NCBI GenBank assembly: GCA_029207755.1
Contig: JARCOQ010000592.1
Span: 1-64,000 of the forward strand
Source: Chamaea fasciata
Taxonomy: Eukaryota > Chordata > Aves > Passeriformes > Sylviidae
Length of the DNA: 64,000 bases
Direction: 5' to 3'
Shown here: piece after piece, positions 1 through 11,870 of the stretch
How positions within the stretch are numbered: position 1 is the first letter of the stretch
Layout of the letters: every line of letters begins with the position of its first letter
Notes under the pieces: model-generated
The model's input: only the letters and a program-made list of their open reading frames with translations
Database searches by the model: none
What the model was told of the DNA's origin: nothing
Position numbers and translations under genes: made by a program

Positions 1-1938
1 GTAAGTAAAGTCAGCTTCCCAGGTGCCTGATGTCAGTTTGTAGGAGGCCTTTGGCCCTCTAAGGGAAGCTAGTCTTCCAGTTTGTGGCAGCTTGCATCTG
101 GAAGAAATCCTGTTCCGTTCGGGATTGTAGGTGGCCGAGGCCAGGTGCCCGGCAGAGGGAGTTGGGCACAAATGATGGCCTCTTTCCAGGGGTTAGTAAA
201 GTCAGCTGCCCAGGTGTCTGATGTCAGTTTGTAGCTGGCCTTTGGCCCTCCATGGGAAGCCAGGGTTCCAGCTTGTGGCAGCTTGCATCTGGAAGAAATG
301 CTGTTCCGTTCGGGATCGTAGGTGGCCGCGCCCAGGTGCCCGGCAGAGGGAGTTGGGAACAAAGGATGGCCTGTTTCCAGGGGTAAGTAAAGTTAGCTGC
401 CAAGGTGCCTGATGTCAGTTTGTAGGAGGCCTTTGGCCCTCCAAGGGAAGCTAGTCTTCCAGTTTGTGGCAGCTTGCATCTGGAAGAAATGCTGTTCTGC
501 TCGGGATTGTTGGTGGCCGAGGCCACGTGCCTGGCAGAGGGAGTTGGGCACAAATGATGGCCTGTTTCCAGGGATAAGTAAAGTCATCTGCCCAGGTGCC
601 TGATGTCAGTTTGTAGCAGGCCTTTGGCCCTCCATGGGAAGCCAGGCTTCCAGCTTGTGGCAGCTTGCATCTGGAAGAAATCCTGTTCCGTTCGGGATTG
701 TAGGTGGCCGAGGCCAGGTGCCCGGCAGAGGAAATTGGGCACAAAGGATGGCCTGTTTCCAGGGGTAAGTAAAGTCAGCTGCCCAGGTGCCTGATGTCAG
801 TTTGTACGAGGCCTTTGGCCCTCCAAGGGAAGCCAGGCTTCCAGCTTGTGGCAGCTTGCATCTGGAAGAAATCCTGTTCCGTTTGGGATCGTAGGTTGCC
901 GAGGCCTGGTGCCCGGCTAAGGGAGTTGGGAACAAAGGATGGCCTGTTTCCAGGGGTAAGTAAAGTCAGCTGCCCAGGTACCTCATGTCAGTTTGTAGTA
1001 GGCATTTGGCTTTTCAAGTGAAACTAGTCTTCCAGCTGTGGCAGCTTGCATCTGGAAGAAATCCTGTTCCATTCGAGATTGTAGGTGGCTGAGGCCAGGT
1101 GCCCGGCAGAGGGAGTTGGGCACAAATGATGGCCTGTTTCCAGGGGTAAGTAAAGTCAGCTGCCCAGGTGCCTGATGTCAGTTTGTAGGAGGCCTTTGGC
1201 CCTTGAAGAGCAGCCAGGCTTCCCGCATGTGATAGCTTGCATCTTGAAGAAATCCTGTTCCGTTTGGGATCGTAGGTGGCCGAGGCCTGGTGCCCGGCTA
1301 AGGGAGTTGGGAACAAAGGATGGCCTGTTTCCAGGGGTAAGTAAAGTCAGCTGCCCAGGTGCCTGATGTCAGTTTGTAGGACGCCTTTGGCCCTCCAAGG
1401 CAAGCAAGTCTTCCAGACTGTGGCAGCTTGCATCTGGAAGAAATCCTGTTCCATTCGGGATTGTAGGTGGCCGAGGCCAGGTGCCCGGCAGAGGGAGTTG
1501 GGCACAAATGATTGCCTGTTTCTAAGGGTAAGTAAAGTCAGCTGCCCAGGTGCATGATGTCAGTTTGTAAGTGACCTTTGGCCCTCCATGGGAAGCCAGG
1601 CTTCCAGCTTGTGGCAGCTTGCATCTGGAAGAAATCCTGTTCCGTTCGGGATTATAGGTGGCCGAGGCCAGGTGCCCGGCAGAGGGAGTTGGGCACAAAG
1701 GATGGCCTGTTTCCAGGGGTAAGTAAAGTCAGCTGCCCAGGTGCCTGATGTCAGTTTGCAGGTGGCTATTGTTCCTCCATGGGATGCCAGGCTTCCAGCT
1801 TGTGGCAGCTTGCATCTGGAAGAAATCCTGTTCCGTTTGGGATTGTAGGTGGCCGAGGCCTGGTGCCCGGCAGAGGGAGTTGGGCACAAATGATGGCCTG
1901 TTTCCAGGGCTAAGTAAAGTTAGCTGCCCAGGTGTCTG
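1..1938. repeat. Left-edge mosaic of satellite monomers
   Basis: About ten monomers, preceded by a 29-bp monomer tail. Their diagnostic variants match copies at 23-28 kb better than the adjacent A-B-C-D domain. GGGATAAGTAAAGTCATCTG at about 571 recurs near 25,782 and 26,547. The GAGGAAATTGGG variant near 728 recurs in monomers 23523, 25814 and 26578. The monomer at 985 is the 190-bp X class, which is absent from the whole 2-20.6 kb domain. Confidence 0.75.
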
Positions 1939-2511
1939 ATGTCAGTTTGTAGCAGGCCTTTGGCCCTCCATAAGAAGCCTGGCTTCCACCATGTTGCAGC
2001 ATGCATCTGGAAGAAATGCTGTTCCGTTCGGGATTGTAGGTGGCCGAGGCCAGGTGCCCGGCAGAGGGAGTTGGGAACAAAGGATGGCCTGTTTCCAGGG
2101 GTAAGTAAAGTCAGCTGCCCAGGTGTCTGATGTCAGTTTGTAGGAGGCCTTTGGCCCTCCAAGGCAAGCAAGTCTTCCAGATTGTGGCAGCTTGCATCTG
2201 GAAGAAATCCTGTTCCATTCGGGATTGTCGGTGGCCGAGGCCAGGTGCCCGGCCGAGGGAGTTGGGCACAAATTATGGCCTGTTTCCAGGGGTAAGTAAA
2301 GTCAGCGGCCCAGGTGCCTGATGTCAGTTTGTAGGAGGCCTTTGGCCCTCCAAGAGCAGCCAGGCTTCCAGCTTGTGGTAGCTTGCATCTTGAAGAAATC
2401 CTGTTCCGTTCGGGATTGTAGGTGGCCGAGGCCAGGTGCCCGGCAGAGGGAGTTGGGCACAAAGGATGGCCTGTTTCCAGGGGTAAGTAAAGTTAGCTGC
2501 CCAGGTGCCTG

Positions 2512-2893
2512 ATGTCAGTTTGTAGGAGGCCTTTGGCCCTCCAAGGGAAGCTAGTCTTCCAGTTTGTGGCAGCTTGCATCTTGAAGAAATGCTGTTCTAC
2601 TCATGATTTTAGGTGATCGAGGCCAGGTGCCCGGAAGAGGGAGTTGGGCACAAATGATGGCCTGTTTCCAGGGGTAAGTAAAGTCAGCTGCCCAGGTGCC
2701 TGATGTCAGTTTGTAGCAGGCCTTTGGCCCTCCATGGGAAGCCAGGCTTCCAGCTTGTGGCAGCTTGCATCTGGAAGAAATCCTGTTCCGTTCGGCGTTG
2801 TAGGTGTCCGGAGCCGGGTGGCCTGCTGAGGGAGTAGGGAACAAAGGATGGCCTGTTTCCAGGGGTAAGTAAAGTCAGCTGCCCAGGTGCCTG
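2512..2893. repeat. G-H monomer pair, representative
   Basis: G carries ATCTTGAAGAAATGC and CTCATGATT. H carries TTCGGCGTTG, GTGTCCGGAGCCGGGTGG and GGGAGTAGGG, a patch of about 60 bp very unlike the common form. I count 23 G monomers and 20 monomers with an H tail. Sixteen of the 20 H monomers directly follow a G (from 2703 to 55978). The pair therefore behaves as an old linked dimer found in both the left and right domains. Confidence 0.85.
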
Positions 2894-4421
2894 ATGTCAG
2901 TTTGTAGGAGGCCTTTGGCCCTCCAAGGGAAGCTAGTCTTCCAGTTTGTGGCAGCTTGCATCTGGAAGAAATCCTGTTCCGTTCGGGATTGTAGGTGGCC
3001 GAGGCCAGGTGCCCGGCAGAGGGAGTTGGGCACAAATGATGGCCACTTTCCAGGGGTTAGTAAAGTCAGCTGCCCAGGTGTCCGATGTCAGTTTGTAGCA
3101 GGCCTTTGGCCCTCCATAAGAAGCCAGGCTTCCAGCTTGTGGCAGCTTGCATCTGGAAGAAATCCTGTTCCGTTCGGGATTATAGGTGGCCGAGGCCAGG
3201 TGCCCGGCAGAGGGAGTTGGGCACAAAGGATGGCCTGTTTCCAGGGGTAAGTAAAGTCAGCTGCCCAGGTGCCTGATGTCAGTTTTCAGGTGGCTATTTT
3301 TCCTCCATGGGATGCCAGGCTTCCAGCTTGTGGCAGCTTACATCTGGAAGAAATCCTGTTCCGTTTGGGATTGTAGGTGGCCGAGGCCTGGTGCCCGGCA
3401 GAGGGAGTTGGGCACAAATGATGGCCTGTTTCCAGGGGTAAGTAAAGTCAGCTGCCCAGGTGTCTGATGTCAGTTTGTAGGAGGCCTTTGGCCCTCCAAG
3501 GCAAGCAAGTCTTCCAGATTGTGGTAGCTTGCATCTGGAAGAAATGCTGTTCCATTCGGGATTGTCGGTGGCCGAGGCCAGGTGCCCGGCCGAGGGAGTT
3601 GGGCACAAATTATGGCCTGTTTCCAGGGGTAAGTAAAGTCAGCTGCCCAGGTGCCTGATGTCAGTTTGTAGCAGGCCTTTGGCCCTCCAAGAGCAGCCAG
3701 GCTTCCAGCTTGTGGTAGCTTGCATCTTGAAGAAATCCTGTTCCGTTTGGGATCGTAGGTGGCCGAGGCCTTGTGCCCGGCTAAGGGAGTTGGGAACAAA
3801 GGATGGCCTGTTTCCAGGGGTAAGTAAAGTCAGCTGCCCAGGTGCCTGATGTCAGTTTGTAGGAGGCCTTTGGCCCTCCAAGGCAAGCAAGTCTTCCAGA
3901 TTGTGGCAGCTTGCATCTGGAAGAAATCCTGTTCCATTCGGGATTGTAGGTGGCCGAGGCCAGGTGCCCGGCTAAGGGAGTTGGGAACAAAGGATGGCCT
4001 GTTTCTAAGGGTAGGTAAAGTCATCTGCCCAGGTGCATGATGTCAGTTTGTAAGTGGCCTTTGGCCCTCCATGGGAAGCCAGGCTTCCAGCTTGTGGCAG
4101 CTTGCATCTGGAAGAAATCCTGTTCCGTTTGGGATTGTAGGTGGCCGAGGCCTGGTGCCCGGCAGAGGGAGTTGGGCACAAATGATGGCCTGTTTCCAGG
4201 GCTAAGTAAAGTCAGCTGCCCAGGTGCCTGATGTCAGTTTGTAGGAGGCCTTTGGCCCTGCAAGGGAAGCTAGTCTTCCAGTTTGTGGCAGCATGCATGT
4301 GGAAGAAATCCTGTTCCGTTCGGGATTGTAGGTGGCCGAGGCCAGGTGCCCGGCAGAGGGAGTTGGGCACAAATGATGGCCTGTTTCTAAGGGTAGGTAA
4401 AGTCATCTGCCCAGGTGCATG

Positions 4422-4612
4422 ATGTCAGTTTGTAAGTGGCCTTTGGCCCTCCATGGGAAGCCAGGCTTCCAGCTTGTGGCAGCTTGCATCTGGAAGAAAT
4501 CCTGTTCCGTTCGGCGTTGTAGGTGTCCGGAGCCGGGTGGCCTGCTGAGGGAGTAGGGAACAAATGATGGCCTGTTTCCAGGGGTAAGTAAAGTCAGCTG
4601 CCCAGGTGCCTG
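4422..4612. repeat. Hybrid monomer: class K head, class H tail
   Basis: The head GTAAGTGGCC is that of class K, while the second half (TTCGGCGTTG, GTCCGGAGCC, GGGAGTAGGG) is class H. The classes agree between about 4,440 and 4,511, so the switch lies there. It is a clear product of unequal crossover or gene conversion between different monomer classes. Confidence 0.8.
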
Positions 4613-7095
4613 ATGTCAGTTTGTAGGAGGCCTTTGGCCCTCCAAGGGAAGCTAGTCTTCCAGTTTGTGGCAGCTTGCATCTGGAAGAAATCCTGTTCCG
4701 TTCGGGATTGTAGGTGGCCGAGGCCAGGTGCCCGGCAGAGGGAGTTGGGCACAAATGATGGCCACTTTCCAGGGGTAAGTAAAGTCAGCTGCCCAGGTGT
4801 CTGATGTCAGTTTGTAGCAGGCCTTTGGCCCTCCATGGGAAGCCAGGCTTCCAGCTTGTGGCAGCTTGCATCTGGAAGAAATACTGTTCGGTTCGGCGTT
4901 GTAGGTGTCCGGAGCCGGGTGGCCTGCTGAGGGAGTAGGGAACAAAGGATGGCCTGTTTCCAGGGGTAAGTAAAGTCAGCTGCCTAGGTGCCTGATGTCA
5001 GTTTGTAGGAGGCCTTTGGCCCTCCAAGGCAAGCAAGTCTTCCAGATTGTGGCAGCTTGCATCTGGAAGAAATCCTGTTCCATTCGGGATTGTAGGTGGC
5101 CGAGGCCAGGTGCCCGGCCGAGGGAGTTGGGCACAAATTATGGCCTGTTTCCAGGGGTAAGTAAAGTCAGCTGCCCAGGTGCCTGATGTCAGTTTGTAGG
5201 AGGCCTTTGGCCCTCCAAGAGCAGCCAGGCTTCCAGCTTGTGGTAGCTTGCATCTTGAAGAAATCCTGTTCCGTTTGGGATCGTAGGTGGCCGAGGCCTG
5301 GTGCCCGGCTAAGGGAGTTGGGAACAAAGGATGGCCTGTTTCCAGGGGTAAGTAAAGTCAGCTGCCCAGGTGCCTGATGTCAGTTTGTAGGAGGCCTTTG
5401 GCCCTCCAAGGCAAGCAAGTCTTCCAGATTGTGGCAGCTTGCATCTGGAAGAAATCCTGTTCCATTCGGGATTGTAGGTGGCCGAGGCCAGGTGCCCGGC
5501 AGAGGGAGTTGGGCACAAATGATGGCCTGTTTCTAAGGGTAGGTAAAGTCATCTGCCCAGGTGCATGATGTCAGTTTGTAAGAGGCCTTTGGCCCTCCAT
5601 GGGAAGCCAGGCTTCCAGCTTGTGGCAGCTTGCATCTGGAAGAAATCCTGTTCCGTTCGGGATTATAGGTGGCCGAGGCCAGGTGCCCGGCAGAGGGAGT
5701 TGGGCACAAAGGATGGCCTGTTTCCAGGGGTAAGTAAAGTCAGCTGCCCAGGTGCCTGATGTCAGTTTTCAGGTGGCTATTGTTCCTCCATGGGATGCCA
5801 GGCTTCCAGCTTGTGGCAGCTTGCATCTGGAAGAAATCCTGTTCCGTTTGGGATTGTAGGTGGCCGAGGCCTGGTGCCCGGCAGAGGGAGTTGGGCACAA
5901 ATGATGGCCTGTTTCCAGGGCTAAGTAAAGTCAGCTGCCCAGGTGCCTGATGTCAGTTTGTAGGAGGCCTTTGGCCCTCCAAGGGAAGCTAGTCTTCCAG
6001 TTTGTGGCAGCTTGCATCTTGAAGAAATGCTGTTCTACTCATGATTGTAGGTGGTCGAGGCCAGGTGCCCGGCAGAGGGAGTTGGGCACAAATGATGGCC
6101 TGTTTCCAGGGGTAAGTAAAGTCAGCTGCCCAGGTGCCTGATGTCAGTTTGTAGCAGGCCTTTGGCCCTCCATGGGAAGCCAGGCTTCCAGCTTGTGGCA
6201 GCTTGCATCTGGAAGAAATACTGTTCGGTTCGACGTTGTAGGTGTCCGGAGCCGGGTGGCCTGCTGAGGGAGTAGGGAACAAAGGATGGCCTGTTTCCAG
6301 GGGTAAGTAAAGTCAGCTGCCTAGGTGCCTGATGTCAGTTTGTAGGAGGCCTTTGGCCCTCCAAGGCAAGCAAGTCTTCCAGATTGTGGCAGCTTGCATC
6401 TGGACGAAATCCTGTTCCATTCGGGATTGTAGGTGGCCGAGGCCAGGTGCCCGGCAGAGGGAGTTGGGCACAAATGATGGCCTGTTTCCAGGGCTAAGTA
6501 AAGTCAGCTGCCCAGGTGCCTGATGTCAGTTTGTAGGAGGCCTTTGGCCCTGCGAGGGAAGCTAGTCTTCCAGTTTGTGGCAGCATGCATCTGGAAGAAA
6601 TCCTGTTCCGTTCGGGATTGTAGGTGGCCGAGGCCAGGTGCCCGGCAGAGGGAGTTGGGCACAAAGGATGGCCTGTTTCCAGGGGTAAGTAAAGTTAGCT
6701 GCCCAGGTGCCTGATGTCAGTTTGTAGGAGGCCTTTGGCCCTCCAAGGGAAGCTAGTCTTCCAGTTTGTGGCAGCTTGCATCTTGAAGAAATGCTGTTCT
6801 ACTCATGATTTTAGGTGATCGAGGCCAGGTGCCCGGCAGAGGGAGTTGGGCACAAATGATGGCCTGTTTCCAGGGGTAAGTAAAGTCAGCTGCCCAGGTG
6901 CCTGATGTCAGTTTGTAGCAGGCCTTTGGCCCTCCATGGGAAGCCAGGCTTCCAGCTTGTGGCAGCTTGCATCTGGAAGAAATCCTGTTCGGTTCGGCGT
7001 TGTAGGTGTCCGGAGCCGGGTGGCCTGCTGAGGGAGTAGGGAACAAAGGATGGCCTGTTTCCAGGGGTAAGTAAAGTCAGCTGCCCAGGTGCCTG

Positions 7096-9387
7096 ATGTC
7101 AGTTTGTAGGAGGCCTTTGGCCCTCCAAGGGAAGCTAGTCTTCCAGTTTGTGGCAGCTTGCATCTGGAAGAAATCCTGTTCCGTTCGGGATTGTAGGTGG
7201 CCGAGGCCAGGTGCCCGGCAGAGGGAGTTGGGCACAAATGATGGCCACTTTCCAGGGGTTAGTAAAGTCAGCTGCCCAGGTGTCTGATGTCAGTTTGTAG
7301 CAGGCCTTTGGCCCTCCATAAGAAGCCTGGCTTCCAGCTTGTTGCAGCATGCATCTGGAAGAAATGCTGTTCCGTTCGGGATTGTAGGTGGCCGAGGCCA
7401 GGTGCCCGGCAGAGGGAGTTGGGAACAAAGGATGGCCTGTTTCCAGGGGTAAGTAAAGTCAGCTGCCCAGGTGCCTGATGTCAGTTTGTAGGAGGCCTTT
7501 GGCCCTCCAAGGCAAGCAAGTCTTCCAGATTGTGGCAGCTTGCATCTGGAAGAAATCCTGTTACATTCGGGATTGTAGGTGGCCGAGGCCAGGTGCCCGG
7601 CCGAGGGAGTTGGGCACAAATTATGGCCTGTTTCCAGGGGTAAGTAAAGTCAGCTGCCCAGGTGCCTGATGTCAGTTTGTAGGAGGCCTTTGGCCCTCCA
7701 AGAGCAGCCAGGCTTCCAGCTTGTGGTAGCTTGCATCTTGAAGAAATCCTGTTCCGTTTGGGATCGTAGGTGGCCGAGGCCAGGTGCCCGGCAGAGGGAG
7801 TTGGGCACAAAGGATGGCCTGTTTCCAGGGGTAAGTAAAGTCAGCTGCCCAGGTGCCTGATGTCAGTTTTCAGGTGGCTATTGTTCCTCCATGGGATGCC
7901 AGGCTTCCAGCTTGTGGCAGCTTGCATCTGGAAGAAATCCTGTTCCGTTTGGGATTGTAGGTGGCCGAGGCCTGGTGCCCGGCAGAGGGAGTTGGGCACA
8001 AATGATGGCCTGTTTCCAGGGCTAAGTAAAGTCAGCTGCCCAGGTGCCTGATGTCAGTTTGTAGGAGGCCTTTGGCCCTGCAAGGGAAGCTAGTCTTCCA
8101 GTTTGTGGCAGCATGCATCTGGAAGAAATCTTGTTCCGTTCGGGATTGTAGGTGGCCGAGGCCAGGTGCCCGGCAGAGGGAGTTGGGCACAAAGGATGGC
8201 CTGTTTCCAGGGGTAAGTAAAGTCAGCTGCCCAGGTGCCTGATGTCAGTTTTCAGGTGGCTATTGTTCCTCCATGGGATGCCAGGCTTCCAGCTTGTGGC
8301 AGCTTGCATCTGGAAGAAATCCTGTTCCGTTTGGGATTGTAGGTGGCCGAGGCCTGGTGCCCGGCAGAGGGAGTTGGGCACAAATGATGGCCTGTTTCCA
8401 GGGCTAAGTAAAGTCAGCTGCCCAGGTGCCTGATGTCAGTTTGTAGGAGGCCTTTGGCCCTGCAATGGAAGCTAGTCTTCCAGTTTGTGGCAGCATGCAT
8501 CTGGAAGAAATCTTGTTCCGTTCGGGATTGTAGGTGGCCGAGGCCAGGTGCCCGGCAGAGGGAGTTGGGCACAAAGGATGGCCTGTTTCAAGGGGTAAGT
8601 AAAGTTAGCTGCCCAGGTGCCTGATGTCAGTTTGTAGGAGGCCTTTGGCCCTCCAAGGGAAGCTAGTCTTCCAGTTTGTGGCAGCTTGCATCTTGAAGAA
8701 ATGCTGTTCTACTCATGATTGTAGGTGGTCGAGGCCAGGTGCCCGGCAGAGGGAGTTGGGCACAAATGATGGCCTGTTTCCAGGGGTAAGTAAAGTCAGC
8801 TGCCCAGGTGCCTGATGTCAGTTTGTAGCAGGCCTTTGGCCCTCCATGGGAAGCCAGGCTTCCAGCTTGTGGCAGCTTGCATCTGGAAGAAATCCTGTTC
8901 GGTTCTGCGTTGTAGGTGTCCGGAGCCGGGTGGCCTGCTGAGGGAGTAGGGAACAAAGGATGGCCTGTTTCCAGGGGTAAGTAAAGTCAGGTACCTAGGT
9001 GCCTGATGTCAGTTTGTAGGAGGCCTTTGGCCCTCCAAGGGAAGCTAGTCTTCCAGTTTGTGGCAGCATGCATCTGGAAGAAATCTTGTTCCGTTCGGGA
9101 TTGTAGGTGGCCGAGGCCAGGTGCCCGGCAGAGGGAGTTGGGCACAAAGGATGGCCTGTTTCAAGGGGTAAGTAAAGTTAGCTGCCCAGGTGCCTGATGT
9201 CAGTTTGTAGGAGGCCTTTGGCCCTCCAAGGGAAGCTAGTCTTCCAGTTTGTGGCAGCTTGCATCTTGAAGAAATGCTGTTCTACTCATGATTGTAGGTG
9301 GTCGAGGCCAGGTGCCCGGCAGAGGGAGTTGGGCACAAATGATGGCCTGTTTCCAGGGGTAAGTAAAGTCAGCTGCCCAGGTGCCTG
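7096..9387. repeat. 12-monomer HOR, copy 1 (2,292 bp)
   Basis: Twelve monomers in the order A B C D E F E F' G H F' G. Rare private variants tie it to the next copy at exactly +2,292 bp: GTTACATTC in the C monomer (7478 and 9770) and CTGCAATGG in F' (8433 and 10725). Comparing by eye I found only three substitutions between copies, at 8906/11198, 8991/11283 and 9112/11404. It contains two smaller internal repeats: the E-F dimer (382 bp) twice from 7860, and F'-G-H (573 bp) once and two thirds. Confidence 0.92.
7860..8050. repeat. Class E monomer, representative
   Basis: The head is replaced by GGTGGCTATTGTTCCTCC followed by ATGGGATGCC, so the AGGCCT site and its dyad are lost and an NcoI site (CCATGG) appears. 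Class members start at 1748, 3276, 5759, 7860, 8242, 10152, 10534, 14354, 18938, 26960, 28678, 32114, 33450, 34405, 35550, 37460, 39369, 40324, 41660, 43569, 45096, 47005, 49486, 52159, 54832, 55595, 57505 and 60755. In the left domain many E monomers also end with CAGGGCTAAG, which removes the donor-like GTAAGT. Confidence 0.88.
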
Positions 9388-11679
9388 ATGTCAGTTTGTA
9401 GCAGGCCTTTGGCCCTCCAAGGGAAGCTAGTCTTCCAGTTTGTGGCAGCTTGCATCTGGAAGAAATCCTGTTCCGTTCGGGATTGTAGGTGGCCGAGGCC
9501 AGGTGCCCGGCAGAGGGAGTTGGGCACAAATGATGGCCACTTTCCAGGGGTTAGTAAAGTCAGCTGCCCAGGTGTCTGATGTCAGTTTGTAGCAGGCCTT
9601 TGGCCCTCCATAAGAAGCCTGGCTTCCAGCTTGTTGCAGCATGCATCTGGAAGAAATGCTGTTCCGTTCGGGATTGTAGGTGGCCGAGGCCAGGTGCCCG
9701 GCAGAGGGAGTTGGGAACAAAGGATGGCCTGTTTCCAGGGGTAAGTAAAGTCAGCTGCCCAGGTGCCTGATGTCAGTTTGTAGGAGGCCTTTGGCCCTCC
9801 AAGGCAAGCAAGTCTTCCAGATTGTGGCAGCTTGCATCTGGAAGAAATCCTGTTACATTCGGGATTGTAGGTGGCCGAGGCCAGGTGCCCGGCCGAGGGA
9901 GTTGGGCACAAATTATGGCCTGTTTCCAGGGGTAAGTAAAGTCAGCTGCCCAGGTGCCTGATGTCAGTTTGTAGGAGGCCTTTGGCCCTCCAAGAGCAGC
10001 CAGGCTTCCAGCTTGTGGTAGCTTGCATCTTGAAGAAATCCTGTTCCGTTTGGGATCGTAGGTGGCCGAGGCCAGGTGCCCGGCAGAGGGAGTTGGGCAC
10101 AAAGGATGGCCTGTTTCCAGGGGTAAGTAAAGTCAGCTGCCCAGGTGCCTGATGTCAGTTTTCAGGTGGCTATTGTTCCTCCATGGGATGCCAGGCTTCC
10201 AGCTTGTGGCAGCTTGCATCTGGAAGAAATCCTGTTCCGTTTGGGATTGTAGGTGGCCGAGGCCTGGTGCCCGGCAGAGGGAGTTGGGCACAAATGATGG
10301 CCTGTTTCCAGGGCTAAGTAAAGTCAGCTGCCCAGGTGCCTGATGTCAGTTTGTAGGAGGCCTTTGGCCCTGCAAGGGAAGCTAGTCTTCCAGTTTGTGG
10401 CAGCATGCATCTGGAAGAAATCTTGTTCCGTTCGGGATTGTAGGTGGCCGAGGCCAGGTGCCCGGCAGAGGGAGTTGGGCACAAAGGATGGCCTGTTTCC
10501 AGGGGTAAGTAAAGTCAGCTGCCCAGGTGCCTGATGTCAGTTTTCAGGTGGCTATTGTTCCTCCATGGGATGCCAGGCTTCCAGCTTGTGGCAGCTTGCA
10601 TCTGGAAGAAATCCTGTTCCGTTTGGGATTGTAGGTGGCCGAGGCCTGGTGCCCGGCAGAGGGAGTTGGGCACAAATGATGGCCTGTTTCCAGGGCTAAG
10701 TAAAGTCAGCTGCCCAGGTGCCTGATGTCAGTTTGTAGGAGGCCTTTGGCCCTGCAATGGAAGCTAGTCTTCCAGTTTGTGGCAGCATGCATCTGGAAGA
10801 AATCTTGTTCCGTTCGGGATTGTAGGTGGCCGAGGCCAGGTGCCCGGCAGAGGGAGTTGGGCACAAAGGATGGCCTGTTTCAAGGGGTAAGTAAAGTTAG
10901 CTGCCCAGGTGCCTGATGTCAGTTTGTAGGAGGCCTTTGGCCCTCCAAGGGAAGCTAGTCTTCCAGTTTGTGGCAGCTTGCATCTTGAAGAAATGCTGTT
11001 CTACTCATGATTGTAGGTGGTCGAGGCCAGGTGCCCGGCAGAGGGAGTTGGGCACAAATGATGGCCTGTTTCCAGGGGTAAGTAAAGTCAGCTGCCCAGG
11101 TGCCTGATGTCAGTTTGTAGCAGGCCTTTGGCCCTCCATGGGAAGCCAGGCTTCCAGCTTGTGGCAGCTTGCATCTGGAAGAAATCCTGTTCGGTTCGGC
11201 GTTGTAGGTGTCCGGAGCCGGGTGGCCTGCTGAGGGAGTAGGGAACAAAGGATGGCCTGTTTCCAGGGGTAAGTAAAGTCAGCTACCTAGGTGCCTGATG
11301 TCAGTTTGTAGGAGGCCTTTGGCCCTCCAAGGGAAGCTAGTCTTCCAGTTTGTGGCAGCATGCATCTGGAAGAAATCTTGTTCCGTTCGGGATTGTAGGT
11401 GGCTGAGGCCAGGTGCCCGGCAGAGGGAGTTGGGCACAAAGGATGGCCTGTTTCAAGGGGTAAGTAAAGTTAGCTGCCCAGGTGCCTGATGTCAGTTTGT
11501 AGGAGGCCTTTGGCCCTCCAAGGGAAGCTAGTCTTCCAGTTTGTGGCAGCTTGCATCTTGAAGAAATGCTGTTCTACTCATGATTGTAGGTGGTCGAGGC
11601 CAGGTGCCCGGCAGAGGGAGTTGGGCACAAATGATGGCCTGTTTCCAGGGGTAAGTAAAGTCAGCTGCCCAGGTGCCTG
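9388..11679. repeat. 12-monomer HOR, copy 2 (2,292 bp)
   Basis: Direct neighbour of copy 1 and nearly identical to it. Its first monomer (9388) is a hybrid: the head has the class-H variant C at 9402, and from base 9420 on it is class A. Copy 2 is followed by a full H at 11680 and then A at 11871, so the hybrid looks like the crossover point that created the duplication. Confidence 0.92.
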
Positions 11680-11870
11680 ATGTCAGTTTGTAGCAGGCCT
11701 TTGGCCCTCCATGGGAAGCCAGGCTTCCAGCTTGTGGCAGCTTGCATCTGGAAGAAATCCTGTTCGGTTCGGCGTTGTAGGTGTCCGGAGCCGGGTGGCC
11801 TGCTGAGGGAGTAGGGAACAAAGGATGGCCTGTTTCCAGGGGTAAGTAAAGTCAGCTGCCCAGGTGCCTG

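Larger units (their letters stand above)
1939..7095. repeat. A-B-C-D domain, irregular proximal part
   Basis: Monomers of the classes that form regular HORs further right occur here in less regular order. From 3085 the order is B, E, C, D, C2, K, F, a K/H hybrid at 4422, A, H, then C, D, C2, K, E, G, H, C2, F, G', H. The trimer G'-H-A at 2512-3084 recurs at 6714, 13208, 16073 and 17792. I see no exact tandem HOR here, only shuffled cassettes. Confidence 0.7.

Noticed and set aside
221..412. Forward open frames of about 63 codons in most monomers, each ending in TGA that overlaps the next ATG (TGATG)
   Set aside because: The frame spans the entire repeat unit and shifts by two bases per monomer. 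The variants follow HOR classes, not codon positions. There is no sign of a promoter, signal peptide or protein family. The overlap is a trivial result of the repeat containing CCTGATGTCAG.
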